Made by a program: the position numbers and the translations under genes
The notes under the pieces: generated by a model
Databases searched by the model: none
The model's input: only the letters and a program-made list of their open reading frames with translations
What the model was told of the DNA's origin: nothing
Shown here: positions 12,446-23,071 of the stretch, in pieces
How positions within the stretch are numbered: the stretch's first letter is position 1
Layout of the letters: every line of letters begins with the position of its first letter
Source of the DNA: Mesocentrotus franciscanus
Lineage: Eukaryota; Echinodermata; Echinoidea; Camarodonta; Strongylocentrotidae
Length of the DNA: 64,000 bases
Direction of reading: 5' to 3'
Assembly (NCBI GenBank): GCA_037976565.1
Contig: CP137682.1
Span: 5,888,827-5,952,826 of the forward strand

Positions 12446-15400
12446 AGTAAACTTAATGCTGGCATTCTGGATTTTATTTTGAAAGATAACAGCATTATTT
12501 GTTTATCAGAAACTAAAACAAACTCTCCTGATTTACACTCCACTCATCTTTCAAATTTCTATAGTTATGTAAAGGAAAGTGATCATGGTAGGTTAGGTGG
12601 TTTTCACGGTCTTTGCATTTTGGTGCGTGATGACTTATTCCCATACACAACAAGAATTTTTGGTACTAATTCCGAGTCTGTTTTGTGGATTCATATTGAT
12701 AAGAAGTATTTAGGATTTGCTTTTATATTAGGTGCTGTTTACCTGCCATGTGAAGGTTCTATCCATCACACTAATGAGGTTTTTGACCTCTTGGCTTGGG
12801 ACCTGGTAAATTTGAAAGGCAAATATGATGTCCCGTTTTGTTTAACTGGGGACTTTAATGCAAGAACAGGTCTACTTGATGATTTTATGGTGATTGAGGA
12901 TGTTATATCAGATTTGACTGGATTTGTTGCCTCTAATGACAATAATGATAGTCAGAGTTACCTTAAAGAAAATGGTATAGATACTAAACGATATAATAAA
13001 GATGAATGTGTGAATAATAATGGAAGACAAATTTTAGAAATTTGTCAGAGCTTTGATCTGAAGATTGTAAATGGAAGGATTGGTGGTGACGAAGGAGTGG
13101 GCAATTATACTTGTTACAATAAGAATGGGGGAAAGAGTGTAGTTGACTATGTGATTGCTTCAGCTAGTTTTTTCCAGCATATCTTAAATTTTGAGATCGA
13201 TGTATTTGATAAATGCATGACAGATGTACACTGTCCAATCATTTTAACATTGTGTAATGATATTTCTTTTGATAACTCAAGTGAAGCCTCAAGGTTAGAT
13301 AAAGATTTATTTATATCCCCTAAGCAAGAAACGTATATGGCCTTTAAATGGTCTGCTGAAAAAGTTGCAAGCTTTAAATCAAATCTAGATAATTACGTAG
13401 ATAAAATAAAAAGTGAGCTAAGTACAATTGAAAGGTCAACGTCACAGTTGAATGTAGATGGTTTTTGTACACTTCTTTGTGATTCTTTTGTAAATGCTGC
13501 CCTAGAAGTTGGGGTCTGTGAGAAGAAAGTTCGGAGAAAATCTCAGGCAAAAATTGGTGTACAAGTAAATAAACCATGGTTCGATAATGAATGTAAACAG
13601 GCAAGGGATTCGTATTTTAATCTCAAGAATAAATTGAAGCGTAAAAGAAGGGTGAGCCATCTGATAAAATAGAAGAAATTAATGGCGAAATTTGTAAAGC
13701 AGCGAGGAATACAAACGGTTGCTTCGTAGAAAAATGAATTTATACAGCAAATCTCTAAATGATAATCTCAGATCAACAAAAAAGACAAATCCACAGGAGT
13801 ATTGGAAAATTTTGAGTGGTAACTCTGGAAAGCAAAACAATAATAAGGTCTCACTAAATGATTTTGTACGTCACTTTCGTAATTTGAATGTTGCTCAAGA
13901 TGAAACAGGTGCACTACACCAAACTGAACTAGTGTCAGACTTGGACATAAATGACGAATTGAATGCTCCTGTCACTATTGATGAAGTTATCTCGATGATT
14001 AAGAAATTGAAAAACAATAAGGCATGCGGTATTGATCAAATTAGAAATGAATTTTTGAAAAACGTAACCGGTAAAGTTCTGGAAGTGATAACAATTGTTT
14101 TTAATATAGTTCTAGAAAGTGGAATAGTGCCTCATGACTGGTGTGTTGGATTGATTGTTCCAATATTCAAAAACAAAGGGTCGGACAAAGATCCAGACAA
14201 CTATCGTGGTATTACCCTTTTAAGCTGTTTAGGAAAGTTGTTCACTTCAATATTGAATCATAGAATTACTTTATATTTTGAGAATGAATCTGTACTTGGA
14301 GAAGAACAGGCAGGTTTTCGTGAAGGTTATTCCACAATGGATCATGCATTTGTGTTGAAATCTTTACTGGATATTTATTTGTCAAAGGGAAGGAGGATTT
14401 ATTGTGCCTTTGTGGATTTTAGAAAAGCCTTTGATACGATAGATCGAGCATCCCTTTGGTATAAATTATTATTGTCAGGAGTAAAAGGCAAGGTATTTAA
14501 AGCCATTAAGAATATGTATGCCTCTGCTAAGTCGTGTGTTACGACATGTGGTCAAACCTCTGAAACATTTGCTTGTGATATTAGTAAGGCAGGGTGATAA
14601 TTTATCCCCTTACTTTTGCAATTTATCTTAATGATTTTGTTGGATTTATCCGAACCAAATTTAAAGGTTTACGGTATTTATATGATGAGGTGTGTTCTGA
14701 TGTTCTTGATGAAATTTCTGATGAAGACTTATTCATTAATTTACATTCATTGCTATATGCAGATGATACTATTATCTTGGCTGAAAATCCAGAGGAACTC
14801 CAAATGGCTTTAGATGCTCTGTCTAACTACTGTGAGAAATGGAAATTGCGTGTGAATAATGAAAAACAAAGATAATGATATTTTCTAGAGGGAAGGTACG
14901 CAAGTACCCAGTTTTTAAGTATGGGAACGATATTATCAATGTGGTGCATGACTTTGTGTATCTTGGGGTTAAATTTAATTACAATGGTAATTTTAAAAGG
15001 CAATATCAAAACAGGTGATTCAGGCAAGAAAAGCCTCATTTGCAATGACCTTAAAGGTGCAAAGGTTAAGATTATCATTGGATATTCAGTGTGAGTTATT
15101 TGATCAGTTAATCCTCCCGATACTTTTATATGGCTGTGAGGTGTGGGGTTTTGAGGATTTAAGTCAGATTGAAATTTTTCATCGCAAATTCTTAAGGGCC
15201 ATACTGAATGTCAATAAATTTACACCTGACTGTATGATTTATGGTGAGTCAGGCCGTACCAAAATTGATGTTCAGGTTAAATGTAGAATGGTAGGTTTTT
15301 GGCTAAAAGTAGTTAAAGGAAGTCATTGTAAATATTCTTTTAGATTCTATAATCTTTTAAAATTACTCATGGAAAGAGGTACCCAGTCCCAAATATCTAA

Positions 15401-16237
15401 ATGGTTGTCATGTGTAGAAAATACATTAAATAATGCTGGGCTAGGAAATGTGTGGCAAAGGCAAGGGGATGGATTCAGTAATACGTGGATACTTCATGCT
15501 CTTAAGCTCAGGTTGACTGACATGTCAAAGCAAGAAATATTGTCAAATGTTTGGTCAAATCGCATTTGTGTTAACTACCGAATTATCAAGAACGAAATCT
15601 TATTTGAAAAGTATTTGTTAAAGTTGAATAGAAGAGGTGCAATCACTTTGTGTCGATTCCGATGCAGGTCACACTGCTTGCCAATTAATAATGGAAGGTT
15701 TGAAAGTAATCCAGAAGAGAGTAAAATTGAATGTCCTTGTTGTAATTTAAAGGTTTTTGGAGATGAGTTTCACTATATTTTTGTCTGCCCTTTTTTCAGG
15801 AAAGAAAGGCAGTTATACTTAGATCGACAGTTTGTTGTGAGTAACCCTAGCACATTTCACATGGAAAAATTGTTTAATAGATCTAGTGTTAAACAATTAA
15901 GAAAACTCGTAAGATTCATAACAGTAATAACACAATTCTTTTCGTTGGATCCTAAGGCTGAAAGGCATAGTCTTATTTTTGTTAATAGAAGTGTAGTTAC
16001 TCGTAGTGGTAGACAAACCAAACCACGTGATATTTTAGACTTATAACTTAAAACTGTATAGTGTATGCTTAGTCTTTAGTTCATGTTTATTGTGTTTTAG
16101 AAATATCCAAATGTATATATCATGTCTATGTATTTTATTATCATATCTTTCTTTGTTTTATATATCTTTCTGTATTGTATTGTAAATATGTTGTGCTCTC
16201 ATACCCCTGAAGGGGGTCGATAGAGTCAAATAAAATC
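12446..16237 (+). mobile_element. 5'-truncated APE-type LINE with broken ORF2
   Basis: The element encodes an AP-type endonuclease (IICLSETK, TGDFNARTG, VDYVIAS, DVHCPI, about 12458-13260), a reverse transcriptase (YRGITLLS, EEQAGFREGYST, FVDFRKAFDTI, then LLYADDTIIL with the catalytic YADD near 14755) and a C-terminal part with LLYGCEVWG and a CPCC-x(8)-H-x(5)-C zinc-binding motif (15730-15800). The open parts are 12458-13672, 13719-14597, 14594-14875 and 15015-16046, so at least four frameshifts break it (near 13680, 14590, 14870 and 15000). The 5' end is cut inside the endonuclease start. The 3' end reads AGAGTCAAATAAAATC. The 7 bp TTAACAA flanks it (12439-12445 and 16238-16244). Unit 2 carries the empty site TTAACGAGCGG at 55219-55229. 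Clade is not resolved. Confidence 0.93.
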
Positions 16238-16273
16238 TTAACAAGCGGTGAATTCTGATGTGGACATAGGAGT

Positions 16274-16438
16274 CTTTCCGTGCGTCGGCCTTACGTTTGC
16301 ATGTTTTGGGTTCCTGATCATATTCTTGACAATTTTAACTCATTGGTAGACCCTTTTGAAAATTCAATTCCAATACGCGCACGTAAAACCTCGAAATGCA
16401 CGTGATCGCGAATTTTGCTAAAAATGACAAAGAATTGT
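16274..16438. repeat. Dispersed block with CGCGCACGTAAAA segment, copy 1
   Basis: This 165 bp stretch (CCGTGCGTCGGCC, CTGATCATATTCTTGA, TACGCGCACGTAAAA, CCTCGAAATGCA) is present again, diverged, at 60610-60815 downstream of TLR copy 2. It is absent from the corresponding upstream position of TLR copy 2, where different sequence occupies 55250-56135. It is non-coding. Confidence 0.65.
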
Positions 16439-17856
16439 ACCAAGATTAACCAAAATCAATATTATTTCATGCATGTCACAGTTTTTGTCTAATATCATCG
16501 ATTGATTTTATTCTGTCTATTATGCAGTTACATCGTAAACATCTTGAGCATTCTGTTAATGTGAGCAAATAAATTTTCCATGTCTGAATGCATATTGGAC
16601 AGAATTGAAGAAGAAGAAAAAATGCATAAAATGAAATGGTAGTCATAATTTCTGAGTTTCTTTAGTACCTTTAAAGGTAATACAAAGTTTTGGTATGGGG
16701 TCATGAATTTGGTTCAAATGAACATATTGGATACATACGCGATCCTACAATATTCAGTGATCGCTGTCGCGGTTGAAATCGAGTCTAAAATTATGAAATT
16801 GTAAATAATAACCTCTTTATGTTGTATAGCTCCCTCTCAAGGTCAAGATATTAATTAAGCTATAAAACAATGTTTATTGACTAAAATTGACCAATTAGCT
16901 ATTCCCGTTTGGAAATTATATATCACAACTACATATTCTTAGAGTTTCATGGTCGCAGCTACCATTGTACGGCCCTAGGCGCTATTTGAAATTTATCAAA
17001 ATTTACCGGGAGCACCGGTAGATTTTTATATTCAATTTTTCTCAAAAGCAGAAGTGTTTTAGTGGCTAAAATTTTTAGCGCTTACAAAACATCCACAAGG
17101 GCGTCCAAATATATCAAAATTGTAAAGATTCACTATCCACCCAATTTTCAAAAATTGTATTCAGCCGTGTCACACACAACAACTACCCACCATATATGAA
17201 AGAGTTCCCAGTTAGCAATGTAGTCATGCTGTGGTGTGTACATACTGTGACTTTCGCTGAGGGGCCCAGTGTGCACATAAATACAACTAGCCCTTTGATT
17301 GCAAAGCAATTTAGAAGAAAAAAATGCTGGGCTTCTTACTAGTTTTAACTTGCCCCTTGATAAATACATTTAAAAATAGCAGTATTCAGGCAATCTTCAT
17401 CTTGTACTCGGGCAACGAGGCTTCAGAATACGATTATGCGAGAGGAATGAGAGGTTTGCAAGGGACATAGAGTACGATTCGATATGGAACTGTTGATTCT
17501 AATCATCTCATCTTTTGTTTTGTTTTCTATTTCAAATTCTGCAGGTTTGACAGTCACAGTGATTTCAAGAACATAAGTTGCAAATCAAGCAACACAAGAG
17601 CAAAGGAGGAACTGGTCCGTTAGTGATGTGGTCTTGGGACGTAAGACGTGACTTTATAATCAAATGAATGTAACCGTTTAAAGAACACTTCAGAACCACA
17701 GTGCCACAGTGAAATGATGAGGAAACGGTTGGTCCGAATCGGTTTAGATATTATGCAACAAAAGCACATTTCAAGTAATAAAACGATTCACCTCTTGCTA
17801 TAAACTTGTAAAAATCATCATATATTATTTGGAGGGTAAATAAGACCGTGAACAAA
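16439..17856 (+). promoter_or_regulatory. TLR copy 1 upstream region and probable 5' UTR intron acceptor
   Basis: The segments 16439-16675 and 17150-17856 match 56140-56380 and 56400-57114 upstream of TLR copy 2. About 470 bp (16676-17150) is unique to this copy. A pyrimidine-rich TTCTATTTCAAATTCTGCAG ends at 17544 and is conserved at 56816, so transcription of the 5' UTR probably crosses an intron ending there. No core promoter can be named from the sequence. Confidence 0.45.
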
Positions 17857-20625
17857 ATGGATATCATTCGATTTTTATGGGTAGGATCTGTGCTGATGTC
17901 AGCAGTGGTCAGCTCTGATGCTGTTCTTCAGAACTTCACAGGAGTTCCGTGTAGGTATGATATAGTCAGTGGTGGATTGAAAGTTGATTGCTCTCATCGT
18001 TCTCTCACTGCAATACCAAGTAACCTCACGGAAGAGACCGCCATCTTGGATATGAGTGGCAACCGATTGTCCATACTGGCTAACAATTCATTCCTTGGCC
18101 TTCCAAACATAGTTTCTTTAAATTTTCAATCTAATAACCTAAGTAACATGATAGAGCGAGGAGCGTTTCGTTCGTTACCTAATCTGAATTCCACAACTCT
18201 TACCAACAACAATATCACATCTCTGCCCTCTGGTCTCTTCTCAAAGAATGGGAAGCTTCAGGCAGTTAATCTGGCGAGTAATAGACTGGACTTCTTTCCC
18301 GTGAATGTCTTTAATTCTGTCAGCACATTAAGAGTCGTGGATGTGAGAAGCAATGTCATCACGCGTCTGCATTTTGAAGGCTTCAAGAGCAGAAATCTGT
18401 CCAATCTGATTTTCACTTCAAACAGAGTATCAATGCTTCACGAAGAGGATTTTTTGCCTCTCAAGGACACACGAATTGATAGACTTGAATTATCTAGCAA
18501 TAATCTCTCATCTCTCGAAAGTAGTTTGTTTCAACATCTTAATCTTGTTAGGGGTCTGGGTTTAAGTCGTAATTATTTTCGAAATTTCAGTGTCCTTCCT
18601 TTCATAGGAATGTCGTCTTTACAGAAGCTCATGATGGCGAATAATGACATTTCAGTTATACAACCCATCCCTTCATCATTTAACCAAACTCATTTATTTC
18701 CCCCGGTGACATATCTTGATCTACAAGGCAACAATATACGTACGATGCCTTCTCGCGCCTTTTGGGGCCTGAGTAAACTCATAAGATTAGATATTCACCA
18801 AAGTCGCATCAAAAGAATCCAAAACGACTCATTTGAGGGACTCGATTCTCTAGAAATTCTGGACCTTACTGGAAATCCTATTTCCCATGTATCAAGCGTC
18901 ATGTTTAATCCTTTTTGTCCAAGGCTTCGATCTTTGATTTTACCTAAGAGTAAACTTTCTCAACTCAACCCAACTCAGTTTGGCGGTATTACAACTTTAA
19001 CTAGTCTCAACTTAGCAAGGGGTGTCATTCGGTTTATAGTAATAAGTCGTGTAGGATGGAACATGCCAGCTCTGCAATCACTGGACATTTCATTGAATAG
19101 ACTATCTCGTCTCGATAGGAACTCCTTCTACGGCATGACAAACCTTACTTTTCTCAACATTTCAAACAATCCAATAACAACAATTGAAAACGCAGCTTTT
19201 GCAACCAATGATCAGCTTCAGGAGTTGCGCTTGGAGACTCTCGGGAGTTTTGGTTCTTTGTGGACCCCTTTTACGAATCTCCATAAACTAACTTCTTTGC
19301 AATTGTCTCATACGTCTGTAAAACAAATAACCTATAAATTATTTACAGGGTTAACGAATCTTCGGAAATTACACATGAATTACTGTGATTTGTCAGCTGT
19401 CAGCTTCTGGGACCCTCATATGCTGAATGTTCCAGTCCTATCAAACCTTTCCAAATTAGAATATCTTTTCCTCAAAGGAAACAAACTGACTAAATTGCTT
19501 CCAGGAACATTCCATGGACTCCAAAGTCTCAAGAGCTTAAATATGCCAAGTTGCAATATGGGGAATCTCCACGAAGACATCTTCATGAATCTTACAACCT
19601 TGATAACCTTGGTGATAGACCAGAATCCAATCAAGGAATTGACATCCCAACACTTCAGAGACCTCACTTCTTTGATTGGTGTATCAGTCAAAAGCAATGA
19701 AATCAAGGAGTTAGCTGTAGATTTATTCAGTGCAAACCCAAAACTGAGTTATCTCTACATCTCCCACAACCATCTGACAACGATTAAAGAAGGTACGATC
19801 CTTCCAGAGAGAACCCTAGACATCTCCTACAATCCGTTCGGTTGCAACTGTGACATGACATGGTTCATTGACTGGGTTAACAAAGAAACATTGAGTATTA
19901 ACCATCCAGATCAGACCAACTGCTCCCAAGCCTCTCTGTCCAAGTTCAGGAATCAGCCCATCCTAAAGTTTGATCCAAGAGGTGTTTGCGGACCTAGAAT
20001 AATTGTATATGTTATCTCCACATTCGTTATTGTGACCTGCACTGTGGTGATAATCTTGGCATACCAGCGTCGATGGTTGATCAACTACAAGTGCTTCCAC
20101 TTTAAACTGTTGTTTGTTGGCCAGCATGGTGAACAGGACGGACGCGGGAGGCTCGATTACGAGTACGACATCAATCTCGCGTTCGACGACGATGATGAAC
20201 AGTGGGTCAGGGGAATATTGAAACCAGGTCTCGAAGAACGACTACCTGATTTCGACAGGATCGTGTGCGGAGATGACGATCTCCCGCTTGGAATGTACTA
20301 CATTGATGCCATTTCCGAAGTCGTCGAGCAAAGTTATAAAAGCATCTTGATCGTGAGTAATCGAGCCGTAGACAATCACGAGTTCATCAGCAAACTTCGT
20401 CTCGCGGTTGACCACATGAATGAGGTCGAGCTAGAAAAGGTAATTTTGATATTCAAGGAAGACATTCCTGATGGGCGTTTACCATATCTAGTCCGGCTGT
20501 TCCTCAGCAAGAATAAACCGTATTTTCGGTGGTCAGAAGATGAATATGGACAAAAACTCATGTGGGAGAAACTTGTCAAAGAACTGGCATGGAATAAGAA
20601 AATGAATGATATATTACCTATCTAA
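17857..20625 (+). CDS. Toll-like receptor, copy 1 (intact, intronless, 922 aa)
   Basis: A single-pass membrane receptor that would sense microbial or endogenous ligands with its ectodomain and signal through a cytoplasmic TIR domain. An upstream in-frame GTG exists at 17848, but ATG 17857 (AACAAAATGG, good Kozak context) is the likely start. Residues 1-22 form a signal peptide. C32 and C45 belong to an N-terminal cap, followed by about twenty leucine-rich repeats. A C-terminal cap spans 659-712 (C663, C665, C689, C711). The transmembrane segment is about 715-736. The TIR domain starts at 770 with YDINLAF; box 2 is GDDDLPLG (805-812) instead of the usual RDxxPG, and box 3 is FRW (890-892). The single cysteine-cluster layout and lack of introns fit sea urchin TLRs. 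Its sister gene is at 57115. The coding length agrees exactly between them and no disablement is seen, so it is probably functional. Confidence 0.96.
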   Translation: MDIIRFLWVGSVLMSAVVSSDAVLQNFTGVPCRYDIVSGGLKVDCSHRSLTAIPSNLTEETAILDMSGNRLSILANNSFLGLPNIVSLNFQSNNLSNMIERGAFRSLPNLNSTTLTNNNITSLPSGLFSKNGKLQAVNLASNRLDFFPVNVFNSVSTLRVVDVRSNVITRLHFEGFKSRNLSNLIFTSNRVSMLHEEDFLPLKDTRIDRLELSSNNLSSLESSLFQHLNLVRGLGLSRNYFRNFSVLPFIGMSSLQKLMMANNDISVIQPIPSSFNQTHLFPPVTYLDLQGNNIRTMPSRAFWGLSKLIRLDIHQSRIKRIQNDSFEGLDSLEILDLTGNPISHVSSVMFNPFCPRLRSLILPKSKLSQLNPTQFGGITTLTSLNLARGVIRFIVISRVGWNMPALQSLDISLNRLSRLDRNSFYGMTNLTFLNISNNPITTIENAAFATNDQLQELRLETLGSFGSLWTPFTNLHKLTSLQLSHTSVKQITYKLFTGLTNLRKLHMNYCDLSAVSFWDPHMLNVPVLSNLSKLEYLFLKGNKLTKLLPGTFHGLQSLKSLNMPSCNMGNLHEDIFMNLTTLITLVIDQNPIKELTSQHFRDLTSLIGVSVKSNEIKELAVDLFSANPKLSYLYISHNHLTTIKEGTILPERTLDISYNPFGCNCDMTWFIDWVNKETLSINHPDQTNCSQASLSKFRNQPILKFDPRGVCGPRIIVYVISTFVIVTCTVVIILAYQRRWLINYKCFHFKLLFVGQHGEQDGRGRLDYEYDINLAFDDDDEQWVRGILKPGLEERLPDFDRIVCGDDDLPLGMYYIDAISEVVEQSYKSILIVSNRAVDNHEFISKLRLAVDHMNEVELEKVILIFKEDIPDGRLPYLVRLFLSKNKPYFRWSEDEYGQKLMWEKLVKELAWNKKMNDILPI

Positions 20626-21614
20626 AGAAGTCTTCCAATTGAGAACACCCCTCCGAGTTTAGTATGCTTTTGGAGTTTATACAACCCCAAAAGACAAATG
20701 GAGTTATCGTTCATTTGTAAGCAGTATTGTACAGTACGTGGCATATAGCTTTGGACGGCACTGGAGCATATGCCCTCTAATCGCATGACGGGAAAAATGA
20801 GAGAGAAAGGGAAAGAGGGACAGCTAGGGCGTGAAAGAAGACGATTGGGACTTTGCCAACACCACTCCCCAATCGATGGACTTATTAATTAGCATTCTAA
20901 TGTTCATCCTCCTTGTAAGATCATCCCCCCATGATACCGATACCGCACAAGTGCCTGAACCCATGCCAGGCCACTGTTAATGTGTGTCATTACTGTCATT
21001 ACATGCTGTAAGCTCCAGAGGAACTGATCAAGTTTTTTGTGTTTTTGATATTTGTTTCCATTATCTACATGATTATTATTGTTGATCCATACGAATATTC
21101 TTTAAATTTGTTACCAGTTCTATTTGCATCATTTTAGACACAAGGTACACGTAGGTGTAGAATGATGCAAGCAAAAGCTAGTCATGTATTCAGTCACTTA
21201 TATATTTCTGATCTGGGTCTACCTGACTGGAGTTTTGGGGTTTCTAGTCCCCGGTGGTGTCACTTCAAAGGGGTAACGCATGATCATTAATAAGGTTATT
21301 AGTTAAGGTTTTCCTTCTTTATGGTATCATGTTTTGCTCTCTATGTTCCTCGAAATATATTATAATTCAAAATATTGGAAATTGTTGTACAAGAGCTGAG
21401 GAGTAAGCAAAGAAAAAACTCGAAAAGGTCAGTATTAAACACGAATGCCCAATATTTGAGGTGTTTAACATTTTCGATCATCGGCCTCATGAACCCTTCA
21501 GAAGCGGCTCAAAGGCCCTTCGGAACAATAGTTTTGGTCTGATGGGCCCTAGTCTCGAGAAACATTTTTCTTTTAATCAGAAAGGCACGGGAACGAAATT
21601 TTTGTTCCTAATGG
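20626..21614. other. TLR copy 1 3' region, no further gene
   Basis: 20626-21210 matches 59884-60400 after TLR copy 2, with small insertions here (for example a purine-rich GAGAGAAAGGGAAAG near 20800). It probably contains the 3' UTR. From about 21215 the match ends, and unit 2 continues with sequence that in this unit is found only at about 25690. Confidence 0.55.
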
Positions 21615-21831
21615 GCAGGGGTGGTTCTTCAAGAATATATATGAATACATGTATATATATATATATATTGGGGTGCTTTCAGGGGCTTGGGGTGGCTTGG
21701 AATTCTAGTCTTCATATTCTACATGTGCCTAGCTTGAATTAATTTGTAATCAGGATTTTTTTTTGGAGGAGGACTTGAATAATTTTTCGGGGGGCTTGAG
21801 CCCCCAAGCCCCCACTAAACCCGCTACTACC
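21615..21831. mobile_element. Possible diverged hAT-like MITE
   Basis: The left end CAGGGGTGGTTC and the right end (other strand) TAGTAGCGGGTTT look like a decayed CAGNGGCGG terminus. Flanks CTAATGGG and CCAATGGG agree in 7 of 8 bases. The interior is a TA microsatellite and a CTTGAGCCCCCAAG-type GC-rich segment; a related GGGGGCTTGAGGGCTCAAG occurs near 22382. The ends match poorly, so this is tentative. Confidence 0.35.
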
Positions 21832-22579
21832 AATGGGCCCTTGGTTTCGCGGTCTTTCGGTTTCGTGTTCCGTGTTTCATCGCTCTCGTACAGGCTGTAG
21901 CCATACAGTTCCTTTGCTAATAGCTTGCTTATTAATATTAGCCCTTCTATTCATCGTTGTTTATTCTATGTTAAATTATAACTCATAAATTACGACAATA
22001 TCCAAATGTTATATAATCCGTATTGTCTACGTTGTATTAAGTTGACCATAGATTGTGGACTGTTGGATACTCTGCTTCAGGTCGACAGGGTCATTAAATC
22101 GCTATATTTAGGCAATTGAGTCTGAGAACTGAAACCGCAGTAAAAAGACGAAATCGCTCTTTTGATTATATCTAAATTTGAGTTCATAATAAACCGCATC
22201 CTGTTTGTGTCCTTTGAACTAAGTGTATATACACTGAGTGATATACTGTACTTTCAGAGTCTTGGGAGTAGTGGCTTTTGTAACAAAATATCTTAACTGG
22301 ATCACAGTTCACAAATCAAAATGCCCGTTTATGTTTTTTAGACGAAATATAGACATTCTAAGGTTCAAAAGCGGTTCTAGAGGGGGCTTGAGGGCTCAAG
22401 TCCCCCACTCGAAAAAAAACGAACTTGATTACAGGCCTAAATGAATTTAAGCTAGTCATTTTGTACATGGCTCCAGAAAAAGGATGGCAAGATATCATGG
22501 CTTTTGACTTGCATTAAACAAAAAATTCATCGTATCATATAAGGTCATATTTGTCACTACTCATCACTATTTGTTTATA
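21832..22579. other. Non-coding spacer
   Basis: No gene or clear repeat, apart from the short GC-rich GGGGGCTTGAGGGCTCAAG segment near 22382. Confidence 0.4.
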
Positions 22580-23071
22580 AATCCATGTACAACCTTATCC
22601 CATCCTATATTTCTAGTCTGTTTTGTCCCATCCAGCAATCAAGATATTCATTACGCTCAAGTTCAGATCCTCTTCTTCTGCAAATCCCCCGCATCATTTC
22701 GAAGAAGGGTCAACAAAATATAACCTTTTCTGGTCCCACTATTTGGAATAGTCTCCCATTAAACATTCGTTCCAGCTCCTCAGTCGTTCAAGAGAAATCT
22801 CAAGACTTATTTGTTTTCTTTGTGATTATTTTTTTTGACAAGGCGTTGTGTAGAGTTGTGTGGGATGTGAACGAGGTTGTGTACTGTATGAACAAGGCTT
22901 GGTTCATGTGGTGCACAGCTTTCTGAATAACTTAAAACAGCTTTACAAAAACAATTACAGTGAATGCGTTTGGAGAGCAAAATAATTATTCCGTTTTATT
23001 TACTTATGTAAAGCGCTTTGAGCATGTTTATGTAAAGGCGCTATATGAATATAAATATGTATGTATGTCAT
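22580..23071 (+). mobile_element. LINE 3' fragment C (CR1/L2-like)
   Basis: The frame 22585-22840 reads NLIPSYISSLF ... YSLRSSSDPLLL ... TFSGPTIWNSLPLNIRSSSS. This is the conserved end of CR1/L2-like reverse transcriptases (the WNSLP motif). It is followed by a 3' untranslated part with GTAAAGCGCTTTGAGCATG and GGCGCTATATGAATATAAA, and a tail of TATG repeats. Everything upstream is lost. The tail was the target of the hAT element that follows at 23072. Confidence 0.8.

Noticed and set aside
17848..17856. Upstream GTG start for TLR copy 1 (and TTG at 57073 for copy 2)
   Set aside because: Not usual eukaryotic starts; both genes have an ATG in good context giving the same 922-residue protein.
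19416..20579. Minus-strand frames inside the TLR genes
   Set aside because: They are shadows of the conserved TLR coding strand (the same occurs at 58674-58964).
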